NCBI RefSeq assembly: GCF_009711225.1
Contig: NZ_WMIE01000001.1
Coordinates: 558,001-622,000, forward strand
DNA length: 64,000 bases
Reading direction: 5' to 3'
From: Paracoccus aestuariivivens
Lineage (GTDB): Bacteria > Pseudomonadota > Alphaproteobacteria > Rhodobacterales > Rhodobacteraceae
The notes beneath the pieces were generated by a model that was given only the letters and a program-made list of their open reading frames with translations, did no database searches and was not told the DNA's origin. The position numbers and the translations under genes were made by a program. Below, one piece after another: positions 53,549 to 63,606 of this stretch; the first letter of the stretch is position 1; each line of letters begins with the position of its first letter.

Positions 53549-54007
53549 ATGCGCATTCTTGCCGCCACTGCCATTGCCGCCTTTACGTTCCTTCCCCTAG
53601 CCGCCACTGCCGACGATGCGATCAAGGACGCGATCGAGGCGCGTCACGGTTTCTACAAAATGCTGGCGATGAACATGGGGACGCTGGCCGGCATGGCCAA
53701 AGGCGAAGTCCTCTATGACGAGGCCTCCGCCAGCCGCGCCGCCGCCAATATCGAAGCGCTGACGCATTACGATCTGCCAAGCCTGTTCATCGAGGGCAGT
53801 GCCTCGGGGCAAGCCGAGGACAGCGCCGCCAAGCCCGACATCTGGACGAACATGGATGACTTCAAAGCCAAATTCGCCGGTCTGGTCGAGGCCGCCTCGG
53901 GCGCATCCGAGGCCGTCAAGGGCGGACAGGACAAGGTCGGACCCGTCGTCGGCAAGCTTGGTGCGGCTTGCAAGGCCTGTCACGACAGCTATCGCGAGAA
54001 AAGCTGA
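53549..54007 (+). CDS. Cytochrome c' family protein
   Basis: The protein has 152 residues with a signal peptide (MRILAATAIAAFTFLPLAAT, cleavage after TATA). The mature four-helix-bundle region ends in CKACH at residues 141-145, the C-terminal haem site of cytochrome c'. The N-terminal RHGFYKMLAMNMGTLAGM is typical. Such proteins bind NO or transfer electrons in the periplasm. AAGGA lies 9 bases before the ATG. The TGA overlaps the ATG of the cytochrome b561 gene. Confidence 0.92.
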   Translation: MRILAATAIAAFTFLPLAATADDAIKDAIEARHGFYKMLAMNMGTLAGMAKGEVLYDEASASRAAANIEALTHYDLPSLFIEGSASGQAEDSAAKPDIWTNMDDFKAKFAGLVEAASGASEAVKGGQDKVGPVVGKLGAACKACHDSYREKS

Positions 54008-54594
54008 TGCAGGGCCGCGCGCCCGTCCGCGAAATCAAGCTTTGGGACCCGCTTTTACGCGGGTTCCACTGGATGCTTGCGTTGTTTGTGACCGCCGCGT
54101 GGCTTCTGGGTCAGTTCGGCCCCGCCAAGATGACGCTGCATTTCTGGTGCGGTTACGTCGTTATCGGGCTTTTGATCTTTCGCCTGTGTTGGGGATTTAT
54201 CGGCCCCGCGCCGGCGCGGTTCTCGCATTTCCTCTGCGGCCCCGTCACAATCGCCAGCTACCTGCGCGGCATATTTATGCGCGAGCCCAGTTACTGGCCC
54301 GGTCACAACCCTTTAGGCGCTCTGTCGGTTATTGCGATGCTTGCCGTCTTGGCGGCGCAGGTCAGCAGCGGGCTGATCTCGGACCCTGACGATTACATCA
54401 ATGTCGGGCCGCTCGCGAGCTATGTCAGCAGCGCCACCCGATCAAAAGCTGTGGGTTGGCACGAGTTCGGCGCAAATCTGGTGCTGATCCTTGTGTTGCT
54501 ACATGTGGCGGTCATCCTATTCTACCGCTTCTGGAAAGGCGAGGATCTGGTCGGTCCGATGATCAACGGTCGCAAACAGGTTCGTGATCGGTAA
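54007..54594 (+). CDS. Cytochrome b561-type membrane protein
   Basis: The protein has 195 residues and four membrane helices. Haem-ligand histidines are likely in GFHWMLALFV, LHFWCGYVVIG and the pair in WHEFGANLVLILVLLHVAVI. It fits the bacterial b561 family (YodB/CybB-like), probably passing electrons from quinol. One-base overlap (TGATG) with the cytochrome c' gene suggests they form a quinol-to-periplasm electron path, which is known as a common pairing. Confidence 0.93.
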   Translation: MQGRAPVREIKLWDPLLRGFHWMLALFVTAAWLLGQFGPAKMTLHFWCGYVVIGLLIFRLCWGFIGPAPARFSHFLCGPVTIASYLRGIFMREPSYWPGHNPLGALSVIAMLAVLAAQVSSGLISDPDDYINVGPLASYVSSATRSKAVGWHEFGANLVLILVLLHVAVILFYRFWKGEDLVGPMINGRKQVRDR

Positions 54595-54703
54595 CCGGTT
54601 TCATTGAACGAATCGCCCCGAACTGCCACGCTGGCATTGCGAACCACGCACGGCTGACACCTGCTTTCGCCAACCGTGCCTTATCCCGAAGGAGCACGAC
54701 GAC

Positions 54704-54862
54704 ATGACGAAAATCATTGCCGCCGCAGCTTTGGTCTTTTCAGTGGCCGCGCTGCCCGTCGCAGCCTGCCCCTACAGCAAGACCAAGATGGATCAATCGG
54801 CCTCGACGACCACCCCGACAGACGGCACCACGGTGATCCTCAAGCCCAAGGCAAACAGCTGA
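54704..54862 (+). CDS. Small exported protein, 52 residues
   Basis: MTKIIAAAALVFSVAALPVA is a clear signal peptide, and the mature peptide is about 31 residues with one Cys (ACPYSKTKMDQ) and a Thr/Ser-rich end. GAAGGAG lies 9-10 bases before the ATG. A 10-bp hairpin follows 9 bases after the stop. This size and context fit a real small gene that length cut-offs would miss. It follows the cytochrome c'-b561 pair on the same strand by 110 bases. I do not recognise the family. Confidence 0.65.
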   Translation: MTKIIAAAALVFSVAALPVAACPYSKTKMDQSASTTTPTDGTTVILKPKANS

Positions 54863-54870
54863 AACGCATC

Positions 54871-54894
54871 GGGGCCGGTCAATCGACCGGCCCC
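54871..54894. terminator. Perfect 10-bp hairpin between the small exported gene and parC
   Basis: GGGGCCGGTC (54871-54880), tetraloop AATC and GACCGGCCCC (54885-54894). No T-tract on either strand. It lies between two convergent genes and probably helps end both transcripts. Confidence 0.6.
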
Positions 54895-54901
54895 ACGCCA
54901 T

Positions 54902-57130
54902 TCAGTTGAACTTGTTGTCTCTCGGGAAACCGCGTGGCGCCATGTAGCCGCTGCCCGCGCGTTTGCCCAACCATTCGGTCAAATCAGGTTCGGTACGGGT
55001 GCGCCCGCCAGATTCCTGCCAGCGCAGACCATCGGCCAACGTGATGCAGATCGCGTCAGACAACCCGCCATCCTTGAACTTCTGCAAGCGGACGCCCTTG
55101 CCGCGACCCATCTCGGGCAATTCGTCCAGCGCAAAGACCAGCATCTTTCGGTTCTCGCCCACGGTCACGACATGATCGCCGCTGACGGTCCGGCAAAGCA
55201 GCGCGTCACCGTTCAGCACCTGCTTGCCCGCACGGGTTTGGGCCAGAATATCGGCCGAATTGACGATGAACCCGTCGCCCGCGGTTGACGCCACCAGATA
55301 GCGAATCCCATCGCGCCACGGGAACATGTCAATCACCGCCGCATCGTTCGGCAGGTCGATCATCAGACGCAAGGGCTCGCCCATGCCGCGCCCACCCGGA
55401 AGGTTGTTCGCGGGCAAGGTATAGAAGCGGCCATTCGCGCCATAAACCATCAGCTTGTCCGTGGTTTCGGCATGCAGCGCCATGAACGGGCCGTCGCCAT
55501 CCTTGAACTTGATTTCGGCATCCAAAGGCTGATGCCCTTTCATCGCGCGAATCCAGCCCATTTTCGACAGGATCACGGTAATCGGCTCGCGCTCGATCAT
55601 CGATTCCATGTCGATCTCGGTGACTTCGCCCGCCGCGCCGATTTCCGTGCGACGCTGGCCGCCGGGGGCAGATTTGCCGAACTTGCCGCGCGTCTCGCGC
55701 AACTCCTCGGCAATCTTCGTCCATTGCGCGCCTTCGTCGGAAAGCATCGCGGCAAGGCCTTCGCGCTCCTTGGTCAGGTTCTCATGCTCGGCGCGCAGCT
55801 CCATCTCTTCGAGACGGCGCAATGCGCGCAGGCGCATGTTCAGGATCGCCTCGACCTGAACTTCGGACAGCTTGAACTCGGCGGCTAGGACCGATTTGGG
55901 ATCGTCCTCGAAGCGGATGATCTCGATCACGCGATCGAGGTTCAGGAAGGCGATCATATAGCCCTCCAGCACCTCGAGCCGCGCCGCGATCTTGTCGAGG
56001 CGGAAGTTCGCGCGCCGGACCAGCACCTCGCGGCGGTGATCGAGGAAGGCGCGCAGCACTTCTTTCAGCGAGCAGACCTTGGGCACCCGCCCGTCGATCA
56101 GCACGTTCATGTTCAACCCGAAACGGATCTCGAGGTCCGAGACGCGGAACAGCGCGGCCATCAACTGCTCGGGGTCCACGTTCCGGGCGCGGGGTTCCAG
56201 AACGATGCGGACATCCTCGGCGGATTCGTCGCGTACATCGGCAAGGATCGGAATTTTTTTCAGCTGGATCAGCTCGGCCAGACGCTCGATCAGCTTGGAT
56301 TTCTGCACCTGATAGGGGATCTCGGTGACGACGATCTGCCAAGCGCCACGACCCAGATCCTCGACCGCCCAGCGGGCGCGCAGGCGCAAGCTGCCGCGAC
56401 CGGTGCGGTAAGCCTCGGCGATGGTCTCGCGCGATTCGACAAGCACGCCGCCTGTCGGAAAGTCCGGGCCGGGCACGATGTTGACCAGCGTGTCGTCGCG
56501 GGCATCGGGGGCCTTGATCAGATGCAGGCAGGCATCGATGACTTCGTGCAGGTTATGCGGCGGCACGTTCGTCGCCATGCCGACCGCGATGCCGGATGCG
56601 CCGTTGCACAAAAGGTTCGGGAAAGCGGCGGGCAGAACAATAGGTTCTTCCAGCGTGCCGTCATAGTTCGGGCGGAAATCGACCGCGTTCTCCGTCAGCC
56701 CCTCCATCAACGCTTCCGAGGCGGCGGTCAAGCGGGCCTCGGTGTAGCGGCTGGCGGCGGGGTTATCGCCGTCGATATTGCCGAAGTTCCCCTGACCATC
56801 GACCAGCGGGTAGCGCATGGCAAAGGGCTGGGCCAAGCGCGCCATCGCATCGTAGATCGCGGCATCGCCATGCGGGTGATAGTTGCCCATCACATCGCCG
56901 GTGATCTTGGCGGATTTCCGGAAGGCTCCGGTCGGAGACAGCCGCAATTCGCGCATCGCGTAAAGGATACGGCGATGCACCGGCTTCAACCCGTCCCGCG
57001 CATCAGGCAGCGCACGATGCATGATCGTCGACAGCGCGTAGGTCAGGTAGCGCTCGCCAATGGCGCGCGAGAGCGGTTCGGACGTGGTCTGATCCTGCGA
57101 CGGATCGGGAATGTTCGGATCGTCTGACAT
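54902..57130 (-). CDS. parC: DNA topoisomerase IV subunit A
   Basis: The protein has 742 residues. [39 protein letters not shown] and the active Tyr in [10 protein letters not shown] near residue 131 are standard. The C-terminal beta-pinwheel follows, with [12 protein letters not shown] replacing a GyrA box. ParC, not GyrA, is supported by the absence of the GyrA-box and the short C-terminal domain. It decatenates chromosomes with ParE. It is divergent from the SDR gene. Confidence 0.93.
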   Translation of the reverse strand: MSDDPNIPDPSQDQTTSEPLSRAIGERYLTYALSTIMHRALPDARDGLKPVHRRILYAMRELRLSPTGAFRKSAKITGDVMGNYHPHGDAAIYDAMARLAQPFAMRYPLVDGQGNFGNIDGDNPAASRYTEARLTAASEALMEGLTENAVDFRPNYDGTLEEPIVLPAAFPNLLCNGASGIAVGMATNVPPHNLHEVIDACLHLIKAPDARDDTLVNIVPGPDFPTGGVLVESRETIAEAYRTGRGSLRLRARWAVEDLGRGAWQIVVTEIPYQVQKSKLIERLAELIQLKKIPILADVRDESAEDVRIVLEPRARNVDPEQLMAALFRVSDLEIRFGLNMNVLIDGRVPKVCSLKEVLRAFLDHRREVLVRRANFRLDKIAARLEVLEGYMIAFLNLDRVIEIIRFEDDPKSVLAAEFKLSEVQVEAILNMRLRALRRLEEMELRAEHENLTKEREGLAAMLSDEGAQWTKIAEELRETRGKFGKSAPGGQRRTEIGAAGEVTEIDMESMIEREPITVILSKMGWIRAMKGHQPLDAEIKFKDGDGPFMALHAETTDKLMVYGANGRFYTLPANNLPGGRGMGEPLRLMIDLPNDAAVIDMFPWRDGIRYLVASTAGDGFIVNSADILAQTRAGKQVLNGDALLCRTVSGDHVVTVGENRKMLVFALDELPEMGRGKGVRLQKFKDGGLSDAICITLADGLRWQESGGRTRTEPDLTEWLGKRAGSGYMAPRGFPRDNKFN

Positions 57131-57235
57131 GACAGGTTGAATATTCCTGCGCGCGGCTTCGGTCCAGCCGGAAATGCGCGTATTGCGCGATCAGCAGCCA
57201 TGGCGCAGAACCATGCCACACCAAGCGGAGGGCAC

Positions 57236-58054
57236 ATGAAGACCGTTCTGATCACCGGCTGCTCCTCGGGCATCGGACTGGATGCCGCGCGGCACATGAA
57301 AGCGCGGGGCTGGCGCGTCATCGCGACCTGCCGCAAGGACGAGGATCTGACCGCCCGCCGCGACGAGGGTTTCGACGTCATCCATCTGGAGCTGGGCGAT
57401 GAGGACAGCGTCGCACGCGCGGCGGAATCGGCTTTGGCCTTGGGGCAGATCAACGCCTTGGTGAACAATGCGGCCTTCGCCATCCCCGGTGCCGCCGAGG
57501 ATCTGCCACGCGGGGCGCTGCGCGAAATTTTCGAAACCAACCTGTTCGGCACGCATGACCTGACCCGCCGTCTACTGCCGCATTTCCGCGAACATGGCGG
57601 GCGAGTGGTGAATATCAGTTCGGTCCTTGGACTGGTCGGCATCCCTTGGCGCGGCGCATATGTCGCAACGAAATTCGCGCTCGAGGGGCTGACCGATGTC
57701 CTGCGCGTCGAAATGGCGGACAGCCCGGTCAAATTCGTCCTGATCGAACCCGGTCCCATCGGCACGAAGATCCGCGAGAACTCGATCCCGCATTTTGAGC
57801 GCTGGATCGACTGGCAATCCAGCCATCGGGTCGATCAATACCGCCGCACCCTGCTGAAACGCCTGTATGAACCCGCCGCGAAAAAGGACCGGTACGAACT
57901 GCCCCCCTCGGCGGTCAGCGCCAAGATCCAGATGGCGCTGGAAAGCCCGAACCCCCGACCACGCTATTACGTTACTACCCCCACGCATATCTCGGGGATC
58001 GGGCGTAGACTGTTATCCACACGCGCTCTGGACTGGTTCGCCCGGCGCAGCTAG
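57236..58054 (+). CDS. Short-chain dehydrogenase/reductase family protein
   Basis: The protein has 272 residues. Cofactor motif TGCSSGIG at residues 8-15, LVNNAAFAIPG, catalytic Ser in NISSVLG and the YxxxK pair in GAYVATKFALEG. IEPGPIGTKIREN follows. It is a classical NAD(P)-dependent SDR of unknown substrate. GGAGG precedes the ATG at 57236. A small membrane protein and a cobalamin adenosyltransferase gene follow closely. Confidence 0.92.
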   Translation: MKTVLITGCSSGIGLDAARHMKARGWRVIATCRKDEDLTARRDEGFDVIHLELGDEDSVARAAESALALGQINALVNNAAFAIPGAAEDLPRGALREIFETNLFGTHDLTRRLLPHFREHGGRVVNISSVLGLVGIPWRGAYVATKFALEGLTDVLRVEMADSPVKFVLIEPGPIGTKIRENSIPHFERWIDWQSSHRVDQYRRTLLKRLYEPAAKKDRYELPPSAVSAKIQMALESPNPRPRYYVTTPTHISGIGRRLLSTRALDWFARRS

Positions 58055-58078
58055 GCTCCTGCCGCGAAAGGCCAAGTG

Positions 58079-58276
58079 ATGCACGACAAACCGCTTCTTA
58101 TCCTGCTGGCGATCTGCTGTCTGGCTGTCGTGGCAATCCTTGCAACCGGCATTGGCGGGTTCGCCCGTGGCGGCGAATTCAACCGCAAACACGGCAACCG
58201 TCTGATGCGCTGGCGCCTGATCGCACAGGCAATCGCGATTGCTGTCTTCCTGATCTATCTTTGGGCACGAGGCTGA
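58079..58276 (+). CDS. HIG1/twin-transmembrane small protein
   Basis: The protein has 65 residues and two membrane helices (LLILLAICCLAVVAILATG and AQAIAIAVFLIYLWARG) joined by a basic loop with FARGGEFNRKHGNRLMRWR. This matches the twin transmembrane protein/HIG1-N family of alphaproteobacteria, related to respiratory-complex assembly factors. A GTG lies just upstream of the ATG at 58079. The stop overlaps the next gene as TGATG. Confidence 0.88.
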   Translation: MHDKPLLILLAICCLAVVAILATGIGGFARGGEFNRKHGNRLMRWRLIAQAIAIAVFLIYLWARG

Positions 58277-58848
58277 TGGTCGTCCTGAACAAAATCTACA
58301 CCCGCACCGGCGACGGCGGTGAAACCGCCCTGTCGAACGGCGAGCGCGTGCCGAAACACGCCATTCGGGTCGAGGCCTATGGCTCGGTCGATGAACTGAA
58401 CGCGACATTGGGGCTGGCGCGCCTGCATGCCGAGGGCATGATCGCCAGCCGCATCGCTGTCATCCAGAACGATCTGTTCGACCTGGGCGCCGATCTGTCG
58501 CGCCCGCGAATGGAGGAAGACGCCGAGGCGCCCTATCGGGTCCTGCGCATCATCGATTCGCAAGTGGCGCGGCTGGAAACCGAAATCGACGAAATGAATT
58601 CCGATCTGTCGCCGCTGCGCAGTTTTATTCTGCCCGGAGGTAGTGCATTGGCCGCCCACCTGCATCTATGCCGAACAGTCGCGCGGCGGGCGGAACGCGC
58701 CGCGACTGCCCTTGCGGCAACCGAGAGCGCCAATCCCGCAGCGGTGAAATATCTCAATCGGTTGTCCGATTGGCTGTTCGTCGCGGGCCGGATTGCCAAT
58801 GAAAACGGCGAACGTGACATCCTGTGGGTGCCCGGTGCCAGCCGCTAG
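58276..58848 (+). CDS. Cob(I)yrinic acid a,c-diamide adenosyltransferase (PduO type)
   Basis: The protein has 190 residues. KIYTRTGDGGETALSNGERV is the ATP-binding N-terminus, FDLGADLSRP comes near the middle, and RRAERAATALA with LNRLSDWLFVAGR in the C-terminal part matches the PduO fold. It transfers the adenosyl group of ATP to cobalamin. The start overlaps the small membrane protein by one base. GCGACA at the stop and TGTCGC-TTTTTT at 58887-58898 could form a long-loop terminator. Confidence 0.94.
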   Translation: MVVLNKIYTRTGDGGETALSNGERVPKHAIRVEAYGSVDELNATLGLARLHAEGMIASRIAVIQNDLFDLGADLSRPRMEEDAEAPYRVLRIIDSQVARLETEIDEMNSDLSPLRSFILPGGSALAAHLHLCRTVARRAERAATALAATESANPAAVKYLNRLSDWLFVAGRIANENGERDILWVPGASR

Positions 58849-58970
58849 CGACATCGGGACGGGATTGTTGCGTTACGACTAAGAGGTGTCGCTTTTTTCC
58901 TGTCATTGCCCCGACCAGCCCGCTAACAAATCCACCGAACAGGTGACGCAACTATAAGGGAGAGAGAACG

Positions 58971-59729
58971 ATGAAAGTTCTCGTGCCAGTGAAACGCGTG
59001 ATCGACTACAACGTCAAAGCCCGAGTGAAGGCTGACGGAAGTGGTGTTGATCTTGCGAACGTCAAGATGTCGATGAACCCCTTCGACGAGATCGCGGTCG
59101 AGGAAGCGATCCGCCTGAAAGAGGCCGGAAAGGTCGAAGAAGTCATCGCCGTCTCGATCGGCGTGAAGCAGGCTCAGGAAACGCTGCGCACCGCGCTGGC
59201 CATGGGTGCGGACCGCGCCATTCTGGTCGTCGCCGCCGAGGATGTCTCGACCGATATCGAGCCACTGGCCGTCGCCAAGATCATCGCCGCTGTCGCCAAG
59301 GCCGAGGGCACCGAGCTGGTCATCGCCGGCAAGCAGGCGATCGACAATGACATGAACGCGACCGGCCAGATGGTCTCGGCGCTGCTGGGTTGGGGTCAGG
59401 CGGCCTTCGCCTCGAAAGTCGAAATCGACGGAGGCAAGGCCAAAGTCACGCGTGAGGTCGATGGCGGTCTGCAGACCATCGAAGTCACGCTACCGGCGGT
59501 CATCACCGCAGACCTGCGCCTGAACGAGCCGCGCTATGCGAGCCTCCCGAACATCATGAAGGCCAAGAAAAAGCCGCTGGATGAGAAGACGCCCGCCGAA
59601 TACGGCGTCGATGTCAGCCCGCGCCTTGAAATCGTCTCGACCCGCGAGCCCGAGGGCCGCAAGGCCGGGATCAAGGTCGGCTCGGTCGATGAGCTTGTGT
59701 CGAAACTGAAAGAAGCGGGGGTGATCTGA
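58971..59729 (+). CDS. etfB: Electron transfer flavoprotein beta subunit
   Basis: The protein has 252 residues. [20 protein letters not shown] and [18 protein letters not shown] are the family N-terminus, and the AMP-binding [15 protein letters not shown] and [18 protein letters not shown] follow. With EtfA it transfers electrons from acyl-CoA dehydrogenases to ETF-ubiquinone oxidoreductase. GGGAGAGAG lies 4-5 bases before the ATG. TGATG overlap with etfA. Confidence 0.97.
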   Translation: MKVLVPVKRVIDYNVKARVKADGSGVDLANVKMSMNPFDEIAVEEAIRLKEAGKVEEVIAVSIGVKQAQETLRTALAMGADRAILVVAAEDVSTDIEPLAVAKIIAAVAKAEGTELVIAGKQAIDNDMNATGQMVSALLGWGQAAFASKVEIDGGKAKVTREVDGGLQTIEVTLPAVITADLRLNEPRYASLPNIMKAKKKPLDEKTPAEYGVDVSPRLEIVSTREPEGRKAGIKVGSVDELVSKLKEAGVI

Positions 59730-60655
59730 TGGCCGTTCTTCTGCTGGGTGAAGTCACCAATGGCGAACTGAACCGCGACGCGACGGCGAAGGCCGTCAAT
59801 GCGGTCAAGGCTCTGGGCGATGTGACCGTGCTTTGCGCGGGCGCTTCCGCCAAATCCGCCGCCGAAGCGGCCTCGAAAATCACGGGCGTCGCCAAGGTTC
59901 TGGTCGCCGAGAACGCGCTTTACGGCCACCGTCTGGCCGAGCCGACCGCCGCGCTGATCGTCAGCCTTGCGGGCGATTATTCCCACATCGCCGCCCCCGC
60001 GACGACAGACGCCAAGAACATCATGCCCCGCGTTGCGGCGCTGTTGGATGTCATGGTGCTGTCTGATGTCTCGGCAGTGATCGATGCCGACACGTTCGAG
60101 CGTCCGGTCTATGCAGGCAACGCCATCCAGACCGTGAAATCGCGCGATGCGAAAAAGGTCTTCACCATCCGCACCGCGTCGTTCGATGCGGCGGGCGAAG
60201 GTGGCGCGGCCTCGGTCTCGGATGCCGCCGCTGCTACCGATCCGGCTCTGTCGGTCTGGGTCTCGGACGAGGTTGCTGCCAGCGACCGCCCCGAACTCAC
60301 CTCGGCCAAGCGCGTCGTCTCGGGCGGGCGTGGCGTCGGCTCCAAGGAAAGCTTCGAGATCATCGAGAAACTCGCGGACAAACTCGGTGCCGCCGTTGGT
60401 GCCTCGCGCGCAGCGGTGGATTCGGGCTATGCCCCGAACGATTGGCAGGTCGGTCAGACCGGCAAGGTCGTTGCGCCTGAACTATATGTCGCCGTTGGTA
60501 TCTCGGGCGCGATCCAGCACCTTGCAGGCATGAAGGACTCGAAAGTCATCGTCGCCATCAACAAGGACGAAGAAGCCCCGATCTTCCAGATCGCCGACTT
60601 CGGACTTGTGGGCGATCTGTTCAGCACCGTTCCGGAACTAACCGAAAAGCTCTGA
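59729..60655 (+). CDS. etfA: Electron transfer flavoprotein alpha subunit
   Basis: The protein has 308 residues. The C-terminal FAD-binding part has [40 protein letters not shown] and [20 protein letters not shown]. It is partner of EtfB in fatty-acid and amino-acid oxidation. The start overlaps etfB by one base. A strong terminator about 80 bases downstream separates it from hbd. Confidence 0.97.
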   Translation: MAVLLLGEVTNGELNRDATAKAVNAVKALGDVTVLCAGASAKSAAEAASKITGVAKVLVAENALYGHRLAEPTAALIVSLAGDYSHIAAPATTDAKNIMPRVAALLDVMVLSDVSAVIDADTFERPVYAGNAIQTVKSRDAKKVFTIRTASFDAAGEGGAASVSDAAAATDPALSVWVSDEVAASDRPELTSAKRVVSGGRGVGSKESFEIIEKLADKLGAAVGASRAAVDSGYAPNDWQVGQTGKVVAPELYVAVGISGAIQHLAGMKDSKVIVAINKDEEAPIFQIADFGLVGDLFSTVPELTEKL

Positions 60656-60733
60656 GGCAAAACTGTCCCCCGAATATCGCGGGGGCAGCTTGCCGGAAAC
60701 AGGGGCAGCGCTCCCTGAACATACAAACCGGAA

Positions 60734-60758
60734 ACCGCCCGACATCCGGGCGGTTTTT
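60734..60758 (+). terminator. Rho-independent terminator after etfBA
   Basis: ACCGCCCG (60734-60741), 5-base loop and CGGGCGGT (60747-60754), continuing into TTTTT. The AAACCGCCCG/CGGGCGGTTT stem is the clearest terminator in the window. Confidence 0.92.
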
Positions 60759-60816
60759 CAATTGAACCCCGCAGCATCTAGCCCCTATCGTCCAGCAGTC
60801 ATTCAAAAGGTGGAAC

Positions 60817-61692
60817 ATGGCGATTCAATCGGTGGGCGTGATCGGAGCCGGTCAGATGGGGAACGGCATCGCGCATGTCTTTGCGCTTGCCGGATATGAT
60901 GTAGTGATGACCGACATCTCGGCGGACGCGCTGGAAAAGGCCCTTGCGCTGATTGCCAAGAATCTGGACCGCCAGATCAGCCGCGAGAAGATCACCGTCG
61001 CCGACAAGGAAGCGACCCTTGGCCGTATCCGCACCACCAGCCTGTTGTCCGACCTTGGCCTAGCCGATCTGGTCATCGAGGCCGCGACCGAAAAGGAAAG
61101 CGTCAAGCACGCGATCTTCGCCGATCTTGTGCCGCATCTGAAACCCGAAACGATCCTAGCCTCGAATACGTCGTCGATCTCGATCACGCGACTGGCCAGC
61201 CGCACCGGTCGCCCCGAGCGCTTCATGGGCGTTCACTTCATGAACCCCGTTCCGGTCATGCAACTGGTCGAATTGATCCGCGGGATCGCTACCAGCGAAG
61301 AAACCTTCGGCGAACTGGTCGCGGTGGTGGAAAAGATCGGCAAGACCGCCACCCGCGCCGAGGACTTCCCCGCCTTCATCGTCAACCGCATCCTGATCCC
61401 GATGATCAACGAGGCGGTCTATACGTTGTACGAGGGCGTCGGCTCGGTCAAATCTATCGACGAATCGATGAAGCTGGGGGCGAACCATCCGATGGGGCCG
61501 CTGGAACTGGCCGATTTCATCGGTCTGGATACCTGCCTTGCGATTATGAATGTCCTGCATGACGGTCTGGCCGATACCAAATACCGGCCCTGTCCGCTGC
61601 TGGTGAAATATGTCGAGGCAGGCTGGCTGGGTCGCAAGACAGGTCGGGGTTTCTACGACCATGCGGGTCCAGAACCGGTACCGACCCGATAG
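60817..61692 (+). CDS. 3-hydroxybutyryl-CoA dehydrogenase
   Basis: The protein has 291 residues. SVGVIGAGQMGNGIAHVFAL is the NAD-binding motif, NTSSISITRLASRTGRPERF and MGVHFMNPVPVMQLVE form the substrate site with the His, and TGRGFYDH is at the C-terminus. It oxidises or reduces 3-hydroxybutyryl-CoA in butyrate, polyhydroxybutyrate or fatty-acid metabolism. It stands near etfBA but is separated by a terminator. Confidence 0.96.
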   Translation: MAIQSVGVIGAGQMGNGIAHVFALAGYDVVMTDISADALEKALALIAKNLDRQISREKITVADKEATLGRIRTTSLLSDLGLADLVIEAATEKESVKHAIFADLVPHLKPETILASNTSSISITRLASRTGRPERFMGVHFMNPVPVMQLVELIRGIATSEETFGELVAVVEKIGKTATRAEDFPAFIVNRILIPMINEAVYTLYEGVGSVKSIDESMKLGANHPMGPLELADFIGLDTCLAIMNVLHDGLADTKYRPCPLLVKYVEAGWLGRKTGRGFYDHAGPEPVPTR

Positions 61693-61700
61693 TTTTGACG

Positions 61701-61731
61701 CCGGCGACCGCAGCGCTGTCTCGGTCGCCGG
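61701..61731. terminator. Hairpin between convergent hbd and plsY
   Basis: CCGGCGACCG (61701-61710) pairs with CGGTCGCCGG (61722-61731) around an 11-base loop. TTTT lies on the plus strand before the stem, not after it. It is likely a bidirectional terminator acting in convergent transcription. Confidence 0.55.
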
Positions 61732-61753
61732 AATGTATTGCGCAGCAGGAATA

Positions 61754-62338
61754 TCAGGATTTCTTGCCGATTTTCGGCTCGGTTCCGGCAAGAATCCGGC
61801 TGATATTGGCGTGATGCCGGATGAAGATCAGCACAGCCATGAAAGCCGTCACCGCCGCCATGCGCGGCCCATCCAGCGCATACGCGATGACCGGAGTCAG
61901 CGCCGCCGCGATCAGCGCGGACAGCGACGAGATCCGCCCGATCAGCGCCGCGACCAGCCAAAGCGCGCAGGCTGCCAGACCAAGCCGCCAGTCCAGCGCG
62001 ATCAACGTCCCAAGAAAGGTTGCGACGCCTTTTCCGCCCTTGAAACCCAGCCAGACTGGAAAAAGGTGACCCAGAAAAGCCGCAGCACCAGCCAGCATCG
62101 CGGCATCGGGTCCGGCCAGCCATCGCGCAAGCAGGACCGCAATCGCGCCTTTGCCGGAATCCAGCAGCAGGGTGGCAAGCGCCGCCGGTTTGTTCCCGGT
62201 GCGCAGGACATTCGTCGCACCGATATTGCCCGAGCCGATCTGGCGCAGATCGCCCAGTCCCAAAGCGCGCGTGATCACGATCCCGAAGGGGATTGAGCCA
62301 AGAAGATAACCGATGATCGCCCAAAGGATCAGGCTCAT
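61754..62338 (-). CDS. plsY: Glycerol-3-phosphate acyltransferase PlsY
   Basis: The protein has 194 residues and about five membrane helices. [19 protein letters not shown], then [16 protein letters not shown] and [18 protein letters not shown] are the three PlsY motifs. It makes lysophosphatidate from acyl-phosphate and glycerol-3-phosphate. Its start overlaps the stop of the dihydroorotase-like gene as ATGA, the usual pyrB-pyrC-plsY order in this group. Confidence 0.95.
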   Translation of the reverse strand: MSLILWAIIGYLLGSIPFGIVITRALGLGDLRQIGSGNIGATNVLRTGNKPAALATLLLDSGKGAIAVLLARWLAGPDAAMLAGAAAFLGHLFPVWLGFKGGKGVATFLGTLIALDWRLGLAACALWLVAALIGRISSLSALIAAALTPVIAYALDGPRMAAVTAFMAVLIFIRHHANISRILAGTEPKIGKKS

Positions 62339-63606
62339 GCGGGATCACCGAAAACGCGGCGGCCCGCGACCCATGTGCCCAGAACCCGTCCCTGCATCCG
62401 CGCTCCGTCGAACGGCGTGTTCTTGGATTTAGACAGCAGCGTGAAACGGTCCATGATGAACGGCGCGTTGGGATTGAACAGCACCAGATCGGCAGGCGCA
62501 CCGATGCCAACACGTCCGGCCTCCAGACCAAGACGTTTGGCCGGATTCAGCGACATTGCCCGCCAAAGCTGCGACAGGCTCAGGCCACCCGAATGGTAAA
62601 GCCGCATCGCTGCGGGCAGCAGGGTCTGAAGCCCGACCGCCCCCGGTGCCGCCTCGGCAAAGGGCAAACGCTTGGATTCCTCGTCTTGCGGCGTGTGGAA
62701 GCTGGCGATCACGTCGATCACACCCTCGGCTACCGCCTCGATGATCGCAAGGCGGTCATCCTCGGACCGTAGTGGCGGGGTGAAGCGGAAGAAGGTCCGG
62801 TAATCACCCACATCGAATTCATTCAGCGTCAGATGATGGATCGAGGTTCCGGCAGTCACATCCAGCCCCGCCTCACGCGCGCGCTTCAGCGCGGGCAGGC
62901 TGGCGGCAACGGTGATCTGGTCAGCGTGGTAGCGCGAGCCGGTCATTGCGACCAGCGACAGATCGCGGTCCAGCCCCATGACCTCGGCCATGGGCGAAAC
63001 GGCAGGCAGCCCGTAAAGCGATGCAAACTTGCCGCTGGTCGCCGCAGCGCCTTTGGACAGCAGAGGTTCCTGCGGGTGGCCGACGATCAACGCGTTCAGG
63101 CCCCGCGCATAGGTCATGCAGCGCGACATCAGCCGCGTATCCGCAACGACCCGCACCCCATCGGTAAAGGCGACGGCCCCTGCATCCTGCAGGAACGACA
63201 TTTCGACCATCTCGCGCCCCTCGCGGGCACGGGTCAGCGAGGCCATGTGACGGATGTTCACCGGCGCATCCGCGGCGCGGCGGGTGGCGAATTCCAGCGA
63301 TTCCGGCGTGTCGATCGGCGGCATCGTATCGGGGCGCGCGATCACGGTCGTGACGCCGCCAGCGGCAGCCGCCAACCCGGCGCTGCGGAAGCTTTCCTTG
63401 TGACGCTCGCCCGGCTCGCCGATCTTGACGCCCCAATCGACCAGACCGGGGGCCAGATATTTGCCGTTGCAATCGATCAACTCGGCCCCTTCCGGGGCTT
63501 CAGCACCCACCGCGTCAATGCGGCCATCGCGGATCGTCAGGGTCGTTTCTTCGACCGCCTGCGCCTCGGGGTCGATCAGGCGGGCATTCTGGAAGTGCAG
63601 GATCAT
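62335..63606 (-). CDS. pyrC: Dihydroorotase-like protein, probably non-catalytic (PyrC' type)
   Basis: The protein has 423 residues of the class I dihydroorotase fold. The metal-binding HxH normally in DxHVHLREPG is replaced: [20 protein letters not shown] has no His pair. The TDHAPH-type active-site Asp is replaced by [10 protein letters not shown]. Related degenerate forms (PyrC' or PyrX) lack activity and serve as structural partners of aspartate carbamoyltransferase. The symbol follows family convention only. It overlaps pyrB (ATGA) upstream and plsY downstream. An active dihydroorotase should be encoded elsewhere. Confidence 0.85.
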   Translation of the reverse strand: MILHFQNARLIDPEAQAVEETTLTIRDGRIDAVGAEAPEGAELIDCNGKYLAPGLVDWGVKIGEPGERHKESFRSAGLAAAAGGVTTVIARPDTMPPIDTPESLEFATRRAADAPVNIRHMASLTRAREGREMVEMSFLQDAGAVAFTDGVRVVADTRLMSRCMTYARGLNALIVGHPQEPLLSKGAAATSGKFASLYGLPAVSPMAEVMGLDRDLSLVAMTGSRYHADQITVAASLPALKRAREAGLDVTAGTSIHHLTLNEFDVGDYRTFFRFTPPLRSEDDRLAIIEAVAEGVIDVIASFHTPQDEESKRLPFAEAAPGAVGLQTLLPAAMRLYHSGGLSLSQLWRAMSLNPAKRLGLEAGRVGIGAPADLVLFNPNAPFIMDRFTLLSKSKNTPFDGARMQGRVLGTWVAGRRVFGDPA

